Shown here piece after piece: positions 9,725 to 17,767 of a stretch of 39,193 nucleotides of DNA. The first letter of the stretch is position 1, and every line of letters starts with the position of its first letter. The DNA lies in NCBI GenBank assembly GCA_021776055.1, contig JAJFGP010000010.1, positions 1 through 39,193 on the forward strand. The letters run 5' to 3'. Source of the stretch: Kiloniellaceae bacterium. GTDB taxonomy: Bacteria; Pseudomonadota; Alphaproteobacteria; Kiloniellales; J153. Under the pieces are notes generated by a model that made no database searches, was not told the origin of the DNA, and was given only the letters and a program-made list of their open reading frames with translations. The translations under genes were made by a program, and so were the position numbers.

Positions 9725-11385
9725 GCAAAGGGCCGGCGGCTGACGAGATGCTGTTCCTGCCATTGGGCGGGACCGGCGAAATCGGCATGAACTTGAATCT
9801 CTACGGCCACGATGGCGCCTGGCTGATGGTCGATTTGGGCGTCATGTTTGCCGATGCCACCCGTCCGGGCGTAGATCTTTTGATGCCCGATCCGTCGTTT
9901 ATCGAGGAGCGGCGGGACCAGCTTGTCGGTTTGGTCCTGACGCATGCGCACGAAGACCACATCGGTGCGGTCGGTCATTTGTGGTCGCGGTTGCGCTGCC
10001 CGATCTACGCCACCGCCTTTACCGCCGCCATGGTGCAACCAAAGCTGATCGAAGCGGGGATCGACGAGGAGGTGCAGCTTATCGAGGTGCCGCTCTCCGG
10101 TCGTTTCTCCGTTGGGCCCTTCGAGGTGGAGTTGATTACTCTGACCCACTCGATTCCCGAGCCGAACGCCCTGGTCATCCGCACGGCCGCCGGCACGGTT
10201 CTGCATACCGGCGACTGGAAGCTCGATCCGGAACCTCTGATCGGCGATAGCTATGACGAGAAGGCCCTGCGGGCTCTCGCCGACGAGAACGTGCTGGCCA
10301 TGGTTTGCGATTCCACCAACGCGATGGTCGAGGGTGAATCCGGGTCCGAGGCCGAGGTGCGCAAGGTGCTCATGGACGTGGTTGGTGGCCTGCGCAACCG
10401 GGTCGCCATCGCCTGTTTTTCCTCCAATGTCGCGCGGGTTGAGACCGCCGCCAAAGTCGCGAAGGCCACTGGCCGCCGGGTCTGTCTGGTCGGGCGCTCG
10501 ATGCTGCGGGTCTACCAGGCGGCGCGGGATACCGGCTATCTGGGCGATTTGGCACCGCCGGTCTCGGAGGAGGATGTCGGCTACCTCCCGCGCAACGAGG
10601 TGCTGTTGCTGTGTACCGGCAGCCAGGGGGAGCCACGCTCCGCCCTTTGGCGCATTGCCAATGATGAGAATAACCGCATCGGTTTGCAGGCGGACGACAC
10701 GGTGATTTTCTCCTCGCGAATTATTCCGGGCAACGACAAGGCGATCCATACGCTGCAGAACCGGCTCTCCCGCAAGGGGGTCGAGGTGATCACGGCCGAC
10801 GACCGCGATATTCATGTGTCCGGCCATCCGGCGCGTGAGGAATTGACCCGAATGTATCAATGGGTGCGGCCGCAGATCGCGGTCCCCGTGCATGGCGAAG
10901 CGCGGCATCTGGCCGAGCACGCGCGGCTGGCCAAGACCTGTCAGGTGCCGCAGCAGATCGTCGGCGCCAATGGTGCCATGATCCGCCTGGCGCCGGCACC
11001 GGCGGAGATCGTCGACCATGTGACGGCCGGCTACCTCGCTCTCGATGGCGCACGGCTGATGCCGGTCGATAGCACGGTGCTGCGCTCTCGCCAGCGCCTG
11101 GCCTATAACGGTGCCGCGGCGGTGACCCTGGTCATCGGCGATGATGGGCTATTTCAGGGTCAGCCGATCATTTCCGCCCCCGGCGTACTTGACGAGGAGC
11201 AGGAGGAGGACAAGCTAGCAATTGTGATCGAGGCGTTGACGGACGCTTTACGGCGGCTGTCCGCCGCTGGCCGGCGAGATGACGAGGCGGTCAAGGAAGC
11301 CGCCCGGTTAGCGGTACGCCGAGCCTTTTCGCGTATGTTGGGGAAGAAACCAGTTACCCAGGTGCACCTGGTGCGCTTGCACTAG
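9721..11385 (+). CDS. rnj: Ribonuclease J
   Basis: This metallo-beta-lactamase/beta-CASP ribonuclease acts in RNA processing and decay as a 5'-3' exonuclease and endonuclease. It has 554 residues, the normal length. The zinc motif HAHEDH is at residues 75-80, further ligands His143 (LTHSIPEPN) and Asp165 (HTGDWKLDP) follow, and the beta-CASP part ends with HVSGHPAREEL and PVHGEARHLAEHARLA. The last 90 residues form the C-terminal domain used for dimerisation. Its position after birA-coaX is typical of alphaproteobacteria. A 442-codon frame lies antisense to it but has no family features. Confidence 0.95.
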   Translation: MSKGPAADEMLFLPLGGTGEIGMNLNLYGHDGAWLMVDLGVMFADATRPGVDLLMPDPSFIEERRDQLVGLVLTHAHEDHIGAVGHLWSRLRCPIYATAFTAAMVQPKLIEAGIDEEVQLIEVPLSGRFSVGPFEVELITLTHSIPEPNALVIRTAAGTVLHTGDWKLDPEPLIGDSYDEKALRALADENVLAMVCDSTNAMVEGESGSEAEVRKVLMDVVGGLRNRVAIACFSSNVARVETAAKVAKATGRRVCLVGRSMLRVYQAARDTGYLGDLAPPVSEEDVGYLPRNEVLLLCTGSQGEPRSALWRIANDENNRIGLQADDTVIFSSRIIPGNDKAIHTLQNRLSRKGVEVITADDRDIHVSGHPAREELTRMYQWVRPQIAVPVHGEARHLAEHARLAKTCQVPQQIVGANGAMIRLAPAPAEIVDHVTAGYLALDGARLMPVDSTVLRSRQRLAYNGAAAVTLVIGDDGLFQGQPIISAPGVLDEEQEEDKLAIVIEALTDALRRLSAAGRRDDEAVKEAARLAVRRAFSRMLGKKPVTQVHLVRLH

Positions 11386-11399
11386 ACAAGGAGGTCCCA

Positions 11400-12059
11400 A
11401 TGTTCGAGCGCGTTACCGTGCACCCGTTCTTTCCTACTTATGTCTGGGTGCACGACCTGAAGCCTGAGATATATCAACCTCTTAATCAACGACTTCTGAA
11501 AGATATCGATGAAATGACGGCGCCCCGGCCGCCGTTGCCGCCGGGCAATCATAGCTGGCAGACCGAGCAGCGCCTGCACGAGATCGAGGAATTCGACCAG
11601 CTAACAGGGATTATCAACGGCGCGTGTAAAGGCGTTCTCGATCAAATCGAGATCGCCAACGATTCATTTATCATCACCGGATGTTGGGCGAATATGAGTC
11701 CACCCGGCGTTTTTCATATCGCCCATACGCATCCGAATAACTTCCTCAGCGGCGTCTACTATGCGCAGGTGCAGGAAGGCGCGGATAGCATCTCGTTTCA
11801 CGAGCCGCGGACGCAGCAAGACATTATCTCGCCGACGACCACCCGCCTGAACAAGTACAACTCGCTCGTGCACCAGTTGAAGGTCAAACCCGGCCGGTTG
11901 GTCATCTTTCCTTCGTGGTTTGTCCACTCGGTCGGGCGGAACGAGAGCGACCGCCTGAGGGTCAGCGTGAGTTTCAATATGATGTTCTCATCCTACGCAG
12001 AAAAGATCAGCCAGCCGAAATGGAGCGGTATCCCCGTGCGCCGCAGGAGCAGCCCATGA
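11400..12059 (+). CDS. Putative 2OG-Fe(II) oxygenase (TIGR02466-like)
   Basis: This 219-residue protein resembles the TIGR02466 / 2OG-FeII_Oxy_5 group of putative 2-oxoglutarate- and Fe(II)-dependent oxygenases. The double-stranded beta-helix core shows CWANMSPPGVFH, then His109 and His111 in HTHPNNFLSGVYYAQV, then FPSWFVHSV with His176 and a closing Arg187 in RVSVSFN that would bind the 2-oxoglutarate carboxylate. The substrate is unknown. Start choice is firm: AAGGAGGT sits about 6 nt upstream of the ATG. Its stop overlaps the mce start (ATGA). Codons in the first 120 nt are visibly AT-richer than in the neighbours, and the gene separates rnj from mce, so it may be a later insertion into a conserved operon. 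Confidence 0.75.
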   Translation: MFERVTVHPFFPTYVWVHDLKPEIYQPLNQRLLKDIDEMTAPRPPLPPGNHSWQTEQRLHEIEEFDQLTGIINGACKGVLDQIEIANDSFIITGCWANMSPPGVFHIAHTHPNNFLSGVYYAQVQEGADSISFHEPRTQQDIISPTTTRLNKYNSLVHQLKVKPGRLVIFPSWFVHSVGRNESDRLRVSVSFNMMFSSYAEKISQPKWSGIPVRRRSSP

Positions 12060-12460
12060 TCGGCCGGCTTAATCACGTGGCTATCGCGGTGCCGGATTTG
12101 GCCCAGGCGGCGACCCTGTATCGGGACGTGCTTGGCGCCGAGGTTTCCGATCCGGTGGATCAGCCGGCACACGGCGTCACGGTGGTTTTTGTCAACCTGC
12201 CAAACAGCAAGATCGAGTTGCTCGCGCCGCTTGGCGATGAATCGCCAATCGCCGGGTTCCTGCAACGCAATCCCGCCGGGGGCGTCCATCACCTATGCTT
12301 CGAGGTCGACGATATCGTCGCTGCCCGAGACACGCTGCAGGCGGCAGGCGCGCGGGTCCTGGGGGACGGCGAGCCAAAGATCGGCGCTCATGACAAACCG
12401 GTGCTATTTCTACATCCGAAGGACTTCTGCGGCACCCTGATTGAAATCGAGCAGGTCTGA
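12056..12460 (+). CDS. mce: Methylmalonyl-CoA/ethylmalonyl-CoA epimerase
   Basis: This 134-residue VOC-fold metalloenzyme interconverts the C2 epimers of methylmalonyl-CoA (and ethylmalonyl-CoA in organisms with that pathway), feeding propionyl-CoA carbon to succinyl-CoA. Likely metal ligands are His7 (LNHVAIAV), His78 or His79 (GGVHHLCFEV) and Glu130 (GTLIEIEQV), with Glu54 in SKIELLAPLG. The frame is open further upstream, but the ATG at 12056 gives the standard start MIGRLNHVAIAVPDL and overlaps the previous stop as ATGA. It is the first of two VOC-fold genes here, the other being gloA. Confidence 0.92.
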   Translation: MIGRLNHVAIAVPDLAQAATLYRDVLGAEVSDPVDQPAHGVTVVFVNLPNSKIELLAPLGDESPIAGFLQRNPAGGVHHLCFEVDDIVAARDTLQAAGARVLGDGEPKIGAHDKPVLFLHPKDFCGTLIEIEQV

Positions 12461-12472
12461 GGGAGAGCGGCC

Positions 12473-12715
12473 ATCAACTGGTTCAGCGGCATCTTGGTCT
12501 ACGTGATCATCTGGTGGGTCGTGTTTTTCGCCGTCCTGCCGTGGGGCGTGCGGGTTCCTGAAAGCCACGAACCCGGCCATGCCACCAGCGCGCCGGAACG
12601 GCCGCTCCTCTGGCGCAAGGCGGCTATCACCAGCCTGATAGCGGCGATCTTTTGGCTCGGTGCCTACTATCTAATCCAGAGCGACCTAATTCCGGTACGG
12701 GTCACAACGGGCTAA
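12473..12715 (+). CDS. DUF1467 family small membrane protein (apparent ATC start)
   Basis: This is a small inner-membrane protein of about 80 residues with two hydrophobic segments (VYVIIWWVVFFAVLPWGV, and AAITSLIAAIFWLGAYYLI) separated by a polar loop. It matches the DUF1467 family, which sits between mce and proS in many alphaproteobacteria; function unknown. Family members begin (M)NW-(F/I)-x-GI-VYVIIWW. The equivalent codon here is ATC at 12473, 5 nt after GGGAGAG at 12461-12467. The mce stop at 12458-12460 is in the same frame, and there is no ATG or GTG before the first helix. The only conventional alternative, TTG at 12494, would remove the first seven residues and has no ribosome-binding site. 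Confidence 0.75.
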   Translation: MNWFSGILVYVIIWWVVFFAVLPWGVRVPESHEPGHATSAPERPLLWRKAAITSLIAAIFWLGAYYLIQSDLIPVRVTTG

Positions 12716-12736
12716 ATCCAGGGTCTGAAACCGGAC

Positions 12737-12771
12737 AAAAAAATTGGCAAGTCCCCGAGGGGTACCTGCCA
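12737..12771 (-). terminator. Intrinsic terminator, leftward
   Basis: On the - strand, GGCAGGUACCC pairs with GGGACUUGCC (one G-U pair and one A-G mismatch, loop CUC) and is followed by AA and seven U residues (12743-12737). On the + strand the hairpin has two mismatches and no T-run after it, so it works leftward only. Both flanking genes are on the + strand, so it cannot end either of them. Confidence 0.6.
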
Positions 12772-12900
12772 TCGCTTAACCGCCCTGTATTCGTTTCTTA
12801 TTGAGGTCTTTGCGCCTCCCTTGTGCCGCCTTTGACGGCTCCTCCCTAGACTCGGGTCGCGTCGCTTTTGGGCAACGCGAGTACAGGACAGGGAAACCTA
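12737..12900 (-). ncRNA. Candidate structured small RNA, - strand
   Basis: No open frame of note covers the 277-nt gap 12716-12992. Read on the - strand it holds a 10-bp outer helix with one mismatch (12887-12878 with 12793-12784), an 8-bp hairpin within 12879-12858, a 6-bp hairpin with an AAA loop near 12839-12825, and then an intrinsic terminator. Three of these helices contain G-U pairs on the - strand that would be A-C mismatches on the + strand; only the outer helix prefers +. The size (about 165 nt) would suit a 6S-type or other regulatory RNA, but I recognise no family signature (not SRP, tmRNA or RNase P RNA). No clear promoter was found upstream, so the 5' end is uncertain. Confidence 0.35.
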
Positions 12901-12992
12901 CCCCAAGTTGCCGCCCCCGTCACGCCGTAATTTCTGGCGGTGCCTATTCGGTTATTATCTCTTTGTTAAGCCCCTAGACCGAAGCTCAGCCC

Positions 12993-13430
12993 ATGATCTG
13001 GCGCCCCATCCTTTGCCTCGTCTTAGCCTGGTTTACGCTGTCAGGTGTGACTGCGTCTCCGGTTGCGGCGCACGACAATCCGGTCGTAACCATAAGCAGG
13101 GCCGACTGCGATCGTCTTGTCGAGCATCAGCCGGCTCCGGACGTCGCCTATCAACCAGGTGTCGATGTGAATGGCCGTCCGGTGGCGCCCGCGGACCTCA
13201 ACGGCAGCATCCAGATCGCGGTGCCCGAGACAATCCGCATCCCCATCGAGGTTGATCTATTCGATCGCTTTGGCATTCCGGCCAACCCGGACCTATTCGC
13301 CGCCGATGCCCAGGTGGGCGTGGTGACCTACCAGGATGGCCGGGCCTATTTCAACGGCCAGCCCTTGCAGGACGAGGCGGCCGCCGAGCTTTCCGCGCGC
13401 TGCCAGAAGGTCATGCGCGAAGGCCAGTAA
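12993..13430 (+). CDS. Conserved secreted protein of unknown function
   Basis: This 145-residue protein has a clear Sec signal peptide: MIWR, a hydrophobic core at residues 5-19, and a probable cleavage after Ala-26 (SPVAA|HDNP). The mature part is periplasmic and contains the block YQPGVDVNGRPVAPADL (53-69), a beta-rich segment (72-90) and Cys39 and Cys137, the only mature cysteines, which could form a disulfide. Similar genes of unknown function occur near proS in Rhodospirillales, from memory. No catalytic motif is visible. It starts 278 nt after the DUF1467 gene and lies 102 nt before proS. I cannot assign a function. Confidence 0.75.
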   Translation: MIWRPILCLVLAWFTLSGVTASPVAAHDNPVVTISRADCDRLVEHQPAPDVAYQPGVDVNGRPVAPADLNGSIQIAVPETIRIPIEVDLFDRFGIPANPDLFAADAQVGVVTYQDGRAYFNGQPLQDEAAAELSARCQKVMREGQ

Positions 13431-13489
13431 GGCTGTCCCGGCATGGACATCGCCCGGGCCATCCCATATACATCTGCCACCCCCGCGTG

Positions 13490-13505
13490 GGCGCGAACGC
13501 GCGCC
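13490..13505 (+). other. Hairpin in the proS leader
   Basis: GGCGCG and CGCGCC form a perfect 6-bp stem around an AACG loop, 27 nt before the proS start and just before its GAGGAGAGG ribosome-binding site. There is no T-run, so it is not a terminator. It could influence proS translation or simply be GC-rich leader DNA. Confidence 0.35.
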
Positions 13506-13532
13506 GATTCGTCCGGAACTCGAGGAGAGGCA

Positions 13533-14852
13533 ATGCGCCTAACCGGCTATTTCATGCCGACGTTGAAGGAAACGCCGAGCGAGGCGCAGATCGTCTCGCA
13601 CCGGCTGATGCTGCGCGCTGGCATGATCCGGCAGGCGAGCGCCGGGATTTACTCCTGGCTGCCCCTGGGCGTACGGGTGCTCAAGAATATCGAGCGCATT
13701 GTCCGCGAAGAGCAGGACCTTGCCGGCGCTCAGGAAGTGTTGATGCCGACGATCCAAGCGGCCGATCTATGGCAGAAATCCGGGCGCTACGATGCGTACG
13801 GGCCGGAGATGCTGCGTATCACCGACCGGCACGGGCGGGAGATGCTCTATGGGCCGACCAACGAGGAGCTGATCACCGACATTTTCCAGCATTCGGTCAA
13901 GAGTTACCGCGACGTGCCGAAGATGCTCTACCACATCCAGTGGAAGTTCCGCGACGAGGTGCGGCCGCGTTTCGGGATCATGCGCGGACGTGAATTCCTG
14001 ATGAAGGACAACTATTCCTTCGATCTGGATTTTGCCGGTGCCAAAAAATCTTACAACAAGATGTTCGTATCTTACTTGCGGACGTTTGCGCGCCTCGGCC
14101 TGAAGGCTATCCCCATGGCGGCGGAAAGCGGGCCGATCGGCGGCGATCTGAGCCATGAGTTCATCATCTTGGCCGATACGGGCGAAAGCGCGGTTTATTG
14201 CCACCGCGATTTTATCGACTTCGACGTGCTCGGCCAGACCATCGACTACGACGGGGATCTTGAACCGATCGTCAACCATTGGACCAAGCTGTATGCCCGC
14301 ACCGACGATATGCACGACCCAGCAGCCTTTGACAAACAGGTGCCCGCCGACAAGCAAATCAGCAATCGTGGCATCGAGGTCGGCCATATCTTTTATTTCG
14401 GCACCAAATACTCCGAGCCGCTAGGTGCGGTCGTGAGTTCGGCGGAGGGACAGCCCGTTCCGGTTCATATGGGGTCCTATGGTATCGGTGTGTCCCGTCT
14501 GGCCGGCGCCATCATCGAGGCGAGTCACGACGAGAACGGCATCATTTGGCCCGAATCCGTGGCGCCGTTCCACGTTGGCTTGATCAACCTGAAAGCATCC
14601 GACGCCGCATGCGCCAAGGTCTGCGATGACCTGTACGGCAAGCTGCGCGCCGCCGGGGTCGAGGTGCTCTACGATGACCGGGACGAACGGCCCGGCACCA
14701 AGTTCGCCAGCATGGATTTGATCGGCCTGCCGTGGCAACTCGTCGTCGGACCGCGCGGCGTCGATAAGGGTGTCGTGGAACTAAAACGGCGACGTAGCGG
14801 CGAGCGTGAGGAAATCTCCGCCGATGCCGCGATGGCGCGACTGACGGCGTAG
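13533..14852 (+). CDS. proS: Prolyl-tRNA synthetase, short alphaproteobacterial type
   Basis: The product charges tRNA-Pro. At 439 residues it is the short bacterial form that lacks the roughly 180-residue INS editing domain between class II motifs 2 and 3; clearance of mischarged Ala-tRNA-Pro would then depend on a separate factor that is not in this window. Motif 2 is at 138-158 ([21 protein letters not shown] region), motif 3 contains GIGVSR (317-322), and the C-terminal 100 residues are the anticodon-binding domain ([14 protein letters not shown]). The frame is open up to 13443, but the ATG at 13533 has the GAGGAGAGG site and gives the family start [15 protein letters not shown]. Confidence 0.96.
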   Translation: MRLTGYFMPTLKETPSEAQIVSHRLMLRAGMIRQASAGIYSWLPLGVRVLKNIERIVREEQDLAGAQEVLMPTIQAADLWQKSGRYDAYGPEMLRITDRHGREMLYGPTNEELITDIFQHSVKSYRDVPKMLYHIQWKFRDEVRPRFGIMRGREFLMKDNYSFDLDFAGAKKSYNKMFVSYLRTFARLGLKAIPMAAESGPIGGDLSHEFIILADTGESAVYCHRDFIDFDVLGQTIDYDGDLEPIVNHWTKLYARTDDMHDPAAFDKQVPADKQISNRGIEVGHIFYFGTKYSEPLGAVVSSAEGQPVPVHMGSYGIGVSRLAGAIIEASHDENGIIWPESVAPFHVGLINLKASDAACAKVCDDLYGKLRAAGVEVLYDDRDERPGTKFASMDLIGLPWQLVVGPRGVDKGVVELKRRRSGEREEISADAAMARLTA

Positions 14853-14860
14853 CCGGACCC

Positions 14861-16114
14861 ATGGTCTTCGGTGCCTTCGAGCGAATGGTGGCGATGCGCT
14901 ATTTACGCGCCCGCCGGCAAGAGGGATTCGTCTCGGTGATTGCCGGCTTCTCTCTCGTCGGCATCGCCTTGGGTGTCGCCACCTTGATTATCGTCATGTC
15001 GGTGATGAACGGCTTCCGCCAGGAGTTGCTTGGCCGCATCCTGGGGGTCAATGGCCATCTGGCGGTTTACGGCGTTGAGGGACCGTTTCCGGATTACCAG
15101 GATGTGGTAACGCGCCTGCGCGCGATTCCGGGCGTACGCACGGTCAGTCCGCAAGTGCAGGGCCAGGTGCTGGTCACCGCCGCCGGCGCGGCTTCCGGCG
15201 CCTTGGTGCGCGGCGTCGAGCCCGCCGATCTGTTGGCCCGCGGCGAGATCGCGGGCAACATCGTGGCCGGTTCTCTCGATACCTTCGGCGGGGAGGACGA
15301 CGCGGTGATCGCCATCGGCAGCCGCCTCGCCCAGCGATTGAGCATTGCCGTCGGCGATCCCCTAACAGTCGTGTCACCACAAGGGACAACGACGGTGATG
15401 GGTACATTGCCACGCATGAAGGCGTACCGCGTGATCGCCTTGTTCCAGGTCGGCATGTACGAATACGACAACACCTTCGCTTACATGCCCATGAGCGCGG
15501 CGCAGACGTTCTTTCGTCTGCCCAAACGGGTGAATGGTATTGAGGTGTTCGTCGACGACCCGGAAAATGTAGGCCAGGTGCGCGGGCACATTGCCTCGAC
15601 CCTTGGACCGGGTTTTCGCAGCTTGGATTGGGAGCAATCGAACGCCAGTTTCTTCAATGCCATCCAGGTGGAACGCAACGTCATGTTCCTGATTCTCTCG
15701 CTGATCATTCTGGTGGCGGCATTCAATATCATTGCCGGGCTGATCATGCTGGTGAAGGACAAGGGCCGCGACATCGCCATCCTGCGCACCATGGGGGCGA
15801 CACGCGGCATGATCTTGCGCATCTTCTTCATGAGCGGGGCCAGCATCGGCGTGGTCGGGACGATCGCCGGTTTTGCCCTCGGCTTGCTTTTCGCCGAAAA
15901 CATCGAATCGATCCGTCAGGTTCTCCAGGGCCTGACCGGGACGGAGCTGTTCTCAGCCGAGATATATTTCCTCTCGCGCTTGCCGGCCGAAGTGGACCCG
16001 GTGGAAGTTACCCAGGTTGTCGCCATGGCCTTGTTCCTCTCGTTCCTGGCGCCGCTGTTTCCCGCGTGGCGGGCGGCCCGCCTCGATCCGGTCGAGGCGC
16101 TGCGGTATGAATGA
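14861..16114 (+). CDS. lolC: Lipoprotein-releasing ABC transporter permease (LolC/LolE family)
   Basis: This inner-membrane permease of the Lol system extracts outer-membrane lipoproteins and passes them to the LolA carrier. It has 417 residues with the family layout: a helix at about 24-48 after the cytoplasmic [19 protein letters not shown] box, a large periplasmic domain (about 50-270), then three helices (about 272-296, 318-345, 385-403) and the ending [17 protein letters not shown]. Only one permease gene accompanies lolD here, so a homodimeric LolF-like arrangement is possible; whether a second copy exists elsewhere cannot be seen. The gene overlaps lolD by 8 nt. Confidence 0.92.
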   Translation: MVFGAFERMVAMRYLRARRQEGFVSVIAGFSLVGIALGVATLIIVMSVMNGFRQELLGRILGVNGHLAVYGVEGPFPDYQDVVTRLRAIPGVRTVSPQVQGQVLVTAAGAASGALVRGVEPADLLARGEIAGNIVAGSLDTFGGEDDAVIAIGSRLAQRLSIAVGDPLTVVSPQGTTTVMGTLPRMKAYRVIALFQVGMYEYDNTFAYMPMSAAQTFFRLPKRVNGIEVFVDDPENVGQVRGHIASTLGPGFRSLDWEQSNASFFNAIQVERNVMFLILSLIILVAAFNIIAGLIMLVKDKGRDIAILRTMGATRGMILRIFFMSGASIGVVGTIAGFALGLLFAENIESIRQVLQGLTGTELFSAEIYFLSRLPAEVDPVEVTQVVAMALFLSFLAPLFPAWRAARLDPVEALRYE

Positions 16115-16784
16115 CGGTGGCGGCCTGGAGCTGGACGGCGTCTACAAGACGTTTTACCAGGGCAGCCGCGCTCTAGAAATCCTACGCGATGTGACCTTAC
16201 AGGTTCGCTCGGGTGAACTGGTCTCTTTGGTGGGCCCGTCCGGGGCCGGTAAGTCGACCCTCCTGCACATCGCCGGCCTCCTGGAACAGCCGGATGGCGG
16301 CGAGGTGATGATCGGCGGACGGCCCTGCGCCGGCCTGGATGACAGCGCGCGCACGGCCCTGCGCCGAAGCACCGTCGGTTTCGTCTACCAGTTTCATCAC
16401 CTGCTGCCCGAATTCTCTGCGTTGGAGAACCTGGTACTGCCGCAAATGATCGCCGGTACCGGCAAAGCCCAGGCCATCGACCGTGCCCGGTCGCTGCTCG
16501 ATCAGGTTGGCTTGGCCGAGCGGGCCGATCATCGCCCCGCGCGTCTCTCCGGCGGGGAGCAACAGCGCGTGGCCATAGCCCGCGGCTTGGCGAATGCCCC
16601 GGCCATCCTTTTCGCCGACGAGCCGACCGGAAATCTGGACCCGCACACGGCGGAGGGCGTTTTCACCATGCTCCTAACGTTGGTTCGCGAGGCTGGCTTA
16701 GCGGCGTTGATCGCGACCCACAATCTGGACCTGGCACAGTCCATGGATAGAACCTTGCGCCTCGCCGACGGGCACGTAGTCTAA
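16107..16784 (+). CDS. lolD: Lipoprotein-releasing system ATP-binding protein LolD
   Basis: This ATPase powers the Lol exporter. It has 225 residues: Walker [10 protein letters not shown] at 43-51, Q-loop region [10 protein letters not shown] (94-103) typical of the LolD/MacB subgroup, signature LSGGEQQR at 147-154, Walker B ILFADEP at 167-173 followed by TGNLD, and H-loop THN near 206. The ATG at 16107 overlaps the permease stop. The open frame upstream to 16017 is shadow of the permease gene and would place a Pro/Arg-rich extension before the ATPase domain. Confidence 0.95.
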   Translation: MNDGGGLELDGVYKTFYQGSRALEILRDVTLQVRSGELVSLVGPSGAGKSTLLHIAGLLEQPDGGEVMIGGRPCAGLDDSARTALRRSTVGFVYQFHHLLPEFSALENLVLPQMIAGTGKAQAIDRARSLLDQVGLAERADHRPARLSGGEQQRVAIARGLANAPAILFADEPTGNLDPHTAEGVFTMLLTLVREAGLAALIATHNLDLAQSMDRTLRLADGHVV

Positions 16785-16807
16785 GTTACGTTTAAGGGGG
16801 AGAGGTG

Positions 16808-17737
16808 ATGGAGGAGCTTGTCGAGCGGCTGGGGCGGGGGGAGGTTGTTATTCTTGACGGTGCCATGGGCACCGAGTTGCAGCGCCGTGGGGTTCCCATG
16901 GACCGGGTTGCCTGGAGTGGGGCGGCGATTGCCACGCATCCGCAGGTCGTTCGCGCGATCCACGAGGATTATATTCGTGCCGGCGCCGATATCATCATCA
17001 CCAACACCTTCGGCGCCTCGCGCCATGTGCTCGAACCCGCCGGTCTGGGCGAGCGCGTTGGCGAGCTAAATCAGAGCGCCGTGGCGTTGGCGCGCGAGGC
17101 CTGCGAGGCGGCAGGCGATGGCCGGCCGCTGTACGTAGCAGGTTCGATCTCCAGCTTTCTACCCGAGAACGCGAAACTTGCCGAACTGCCGGCCGAGGTG
17201 GCCCGCGCGAACTACCGGGAGCAGGCAGAGAACCTGGCCGAGGCAGGCGCCGATCTCATCATCCTCGAGATGATGATGGATGCGGCAAATACGACCTATG
17301 CCATAGAGGCCGCGGCGGCCACGGGCCTGCCCGTTTGGGTCGGCTTCAGTTGCCGGCCGGCCGCGAACGGTGAGAGCATCGTTTTTTGGCAAAGCGGTCG
17401 CGATACGGAATTTGCCCCGGCGTTCGAAAAGGCAATGACCGCTGGCGGCGTTCTCGCGGGTGTTATGCACAGCGAGGTCGAGACTCTCGTCCCGGCCTTG
17501 TCCATCGTCTTGGCGCGCTGGCCGGGTCCAGTCGCGGCGTATGCTCATAGCGGCCATTTCGCCATGCCGGATTGGCAGTTCGTCGATGTCATTTCGCCGG
17601 AAGGGTATCTGGCAGTGGCGGAGCAATGGGTGGCAATGGGCGCGCAGGTTATCGGCGGTTGCTGCGGCATCGGCCCCGACCACATCCGGTTGCTGAAAGA
17701 GCGACTGCCGAAGCGGATTCCGCAAAAGACTGGCTGA
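16808..17737 (+). CDS. Homocysteine S-methyltransferase family protein
   Basis: This 309-residue protein has the fold of the zinc-dependent homocysteine methyltransferase family (MmuM, BHMT, N-terminal MetH): DGAMGTELQRRG (about 17-28), NTFGASRH, SISSFLPEN and the zinc pair GGCCG with Cys285 and Cys286. The first zinc cysteine, normally in G-x-N-C, is replaced: the sequence reads GVMHSE with His221, at exactly the expected 24-residue distance from the downstream Tyr of the YPNSG-like motif (here YAHSG). Methyl donor and even substrate are therefore open. A GTG lies immediately before the chosen ATG; the GGGGGAGAGG site suits either. It interrupts the usual lol-dnaE neighbourhood. Confidence 0.85.
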   Translation: MEELVERLGRGEVVILDGAMGTELQRRGVPMDRVAWSGAAIATHPQVVRAIHEDYIRAGADIIITNTFGASRHVLEPAGLGERVGELNQSAVALAREACEAAGDGRPLYVAGSISSFLPENAKLAELPAEVARANYREQAENLAEAGADLIILEMMMDAANTTYAIEAAAATGLPVWVGFSCRPAANGESIVFWQSGRDTEFAPAFEKAMTAGGVLAGVMHSEVETLVPALSIVLARWPGPVAAYAHSGHFAMPDWQFVDVISPEGYLAVAEQWVAMGAQVIGGCCGIGPDHIRLLKERLPKRIPQKTG

Positions 17738-17767
17738 CACGCCGCCGCTGTCGTGGAATCCTCAGGT

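Noticed and set aside
9691-11019. 442-codon frame on the - strand, antisense to rnj
   Set aside because: It has no recognisable domain, is rich in His/Arg/Gln/Gly as typical of GC-rich shadow frames, and the opposite strand encodes a complete RNase J with all motifs.
12737-12900. SRP RNA, tmRNA or RNase P RNA in the 12716-12992 gap
   Set aside because: The conserved GGUCCGGAAGGAAGCAGC type loop of SRP RNA, the tRNA-like ends of tmRNA and the RNase P core motifs are absent.
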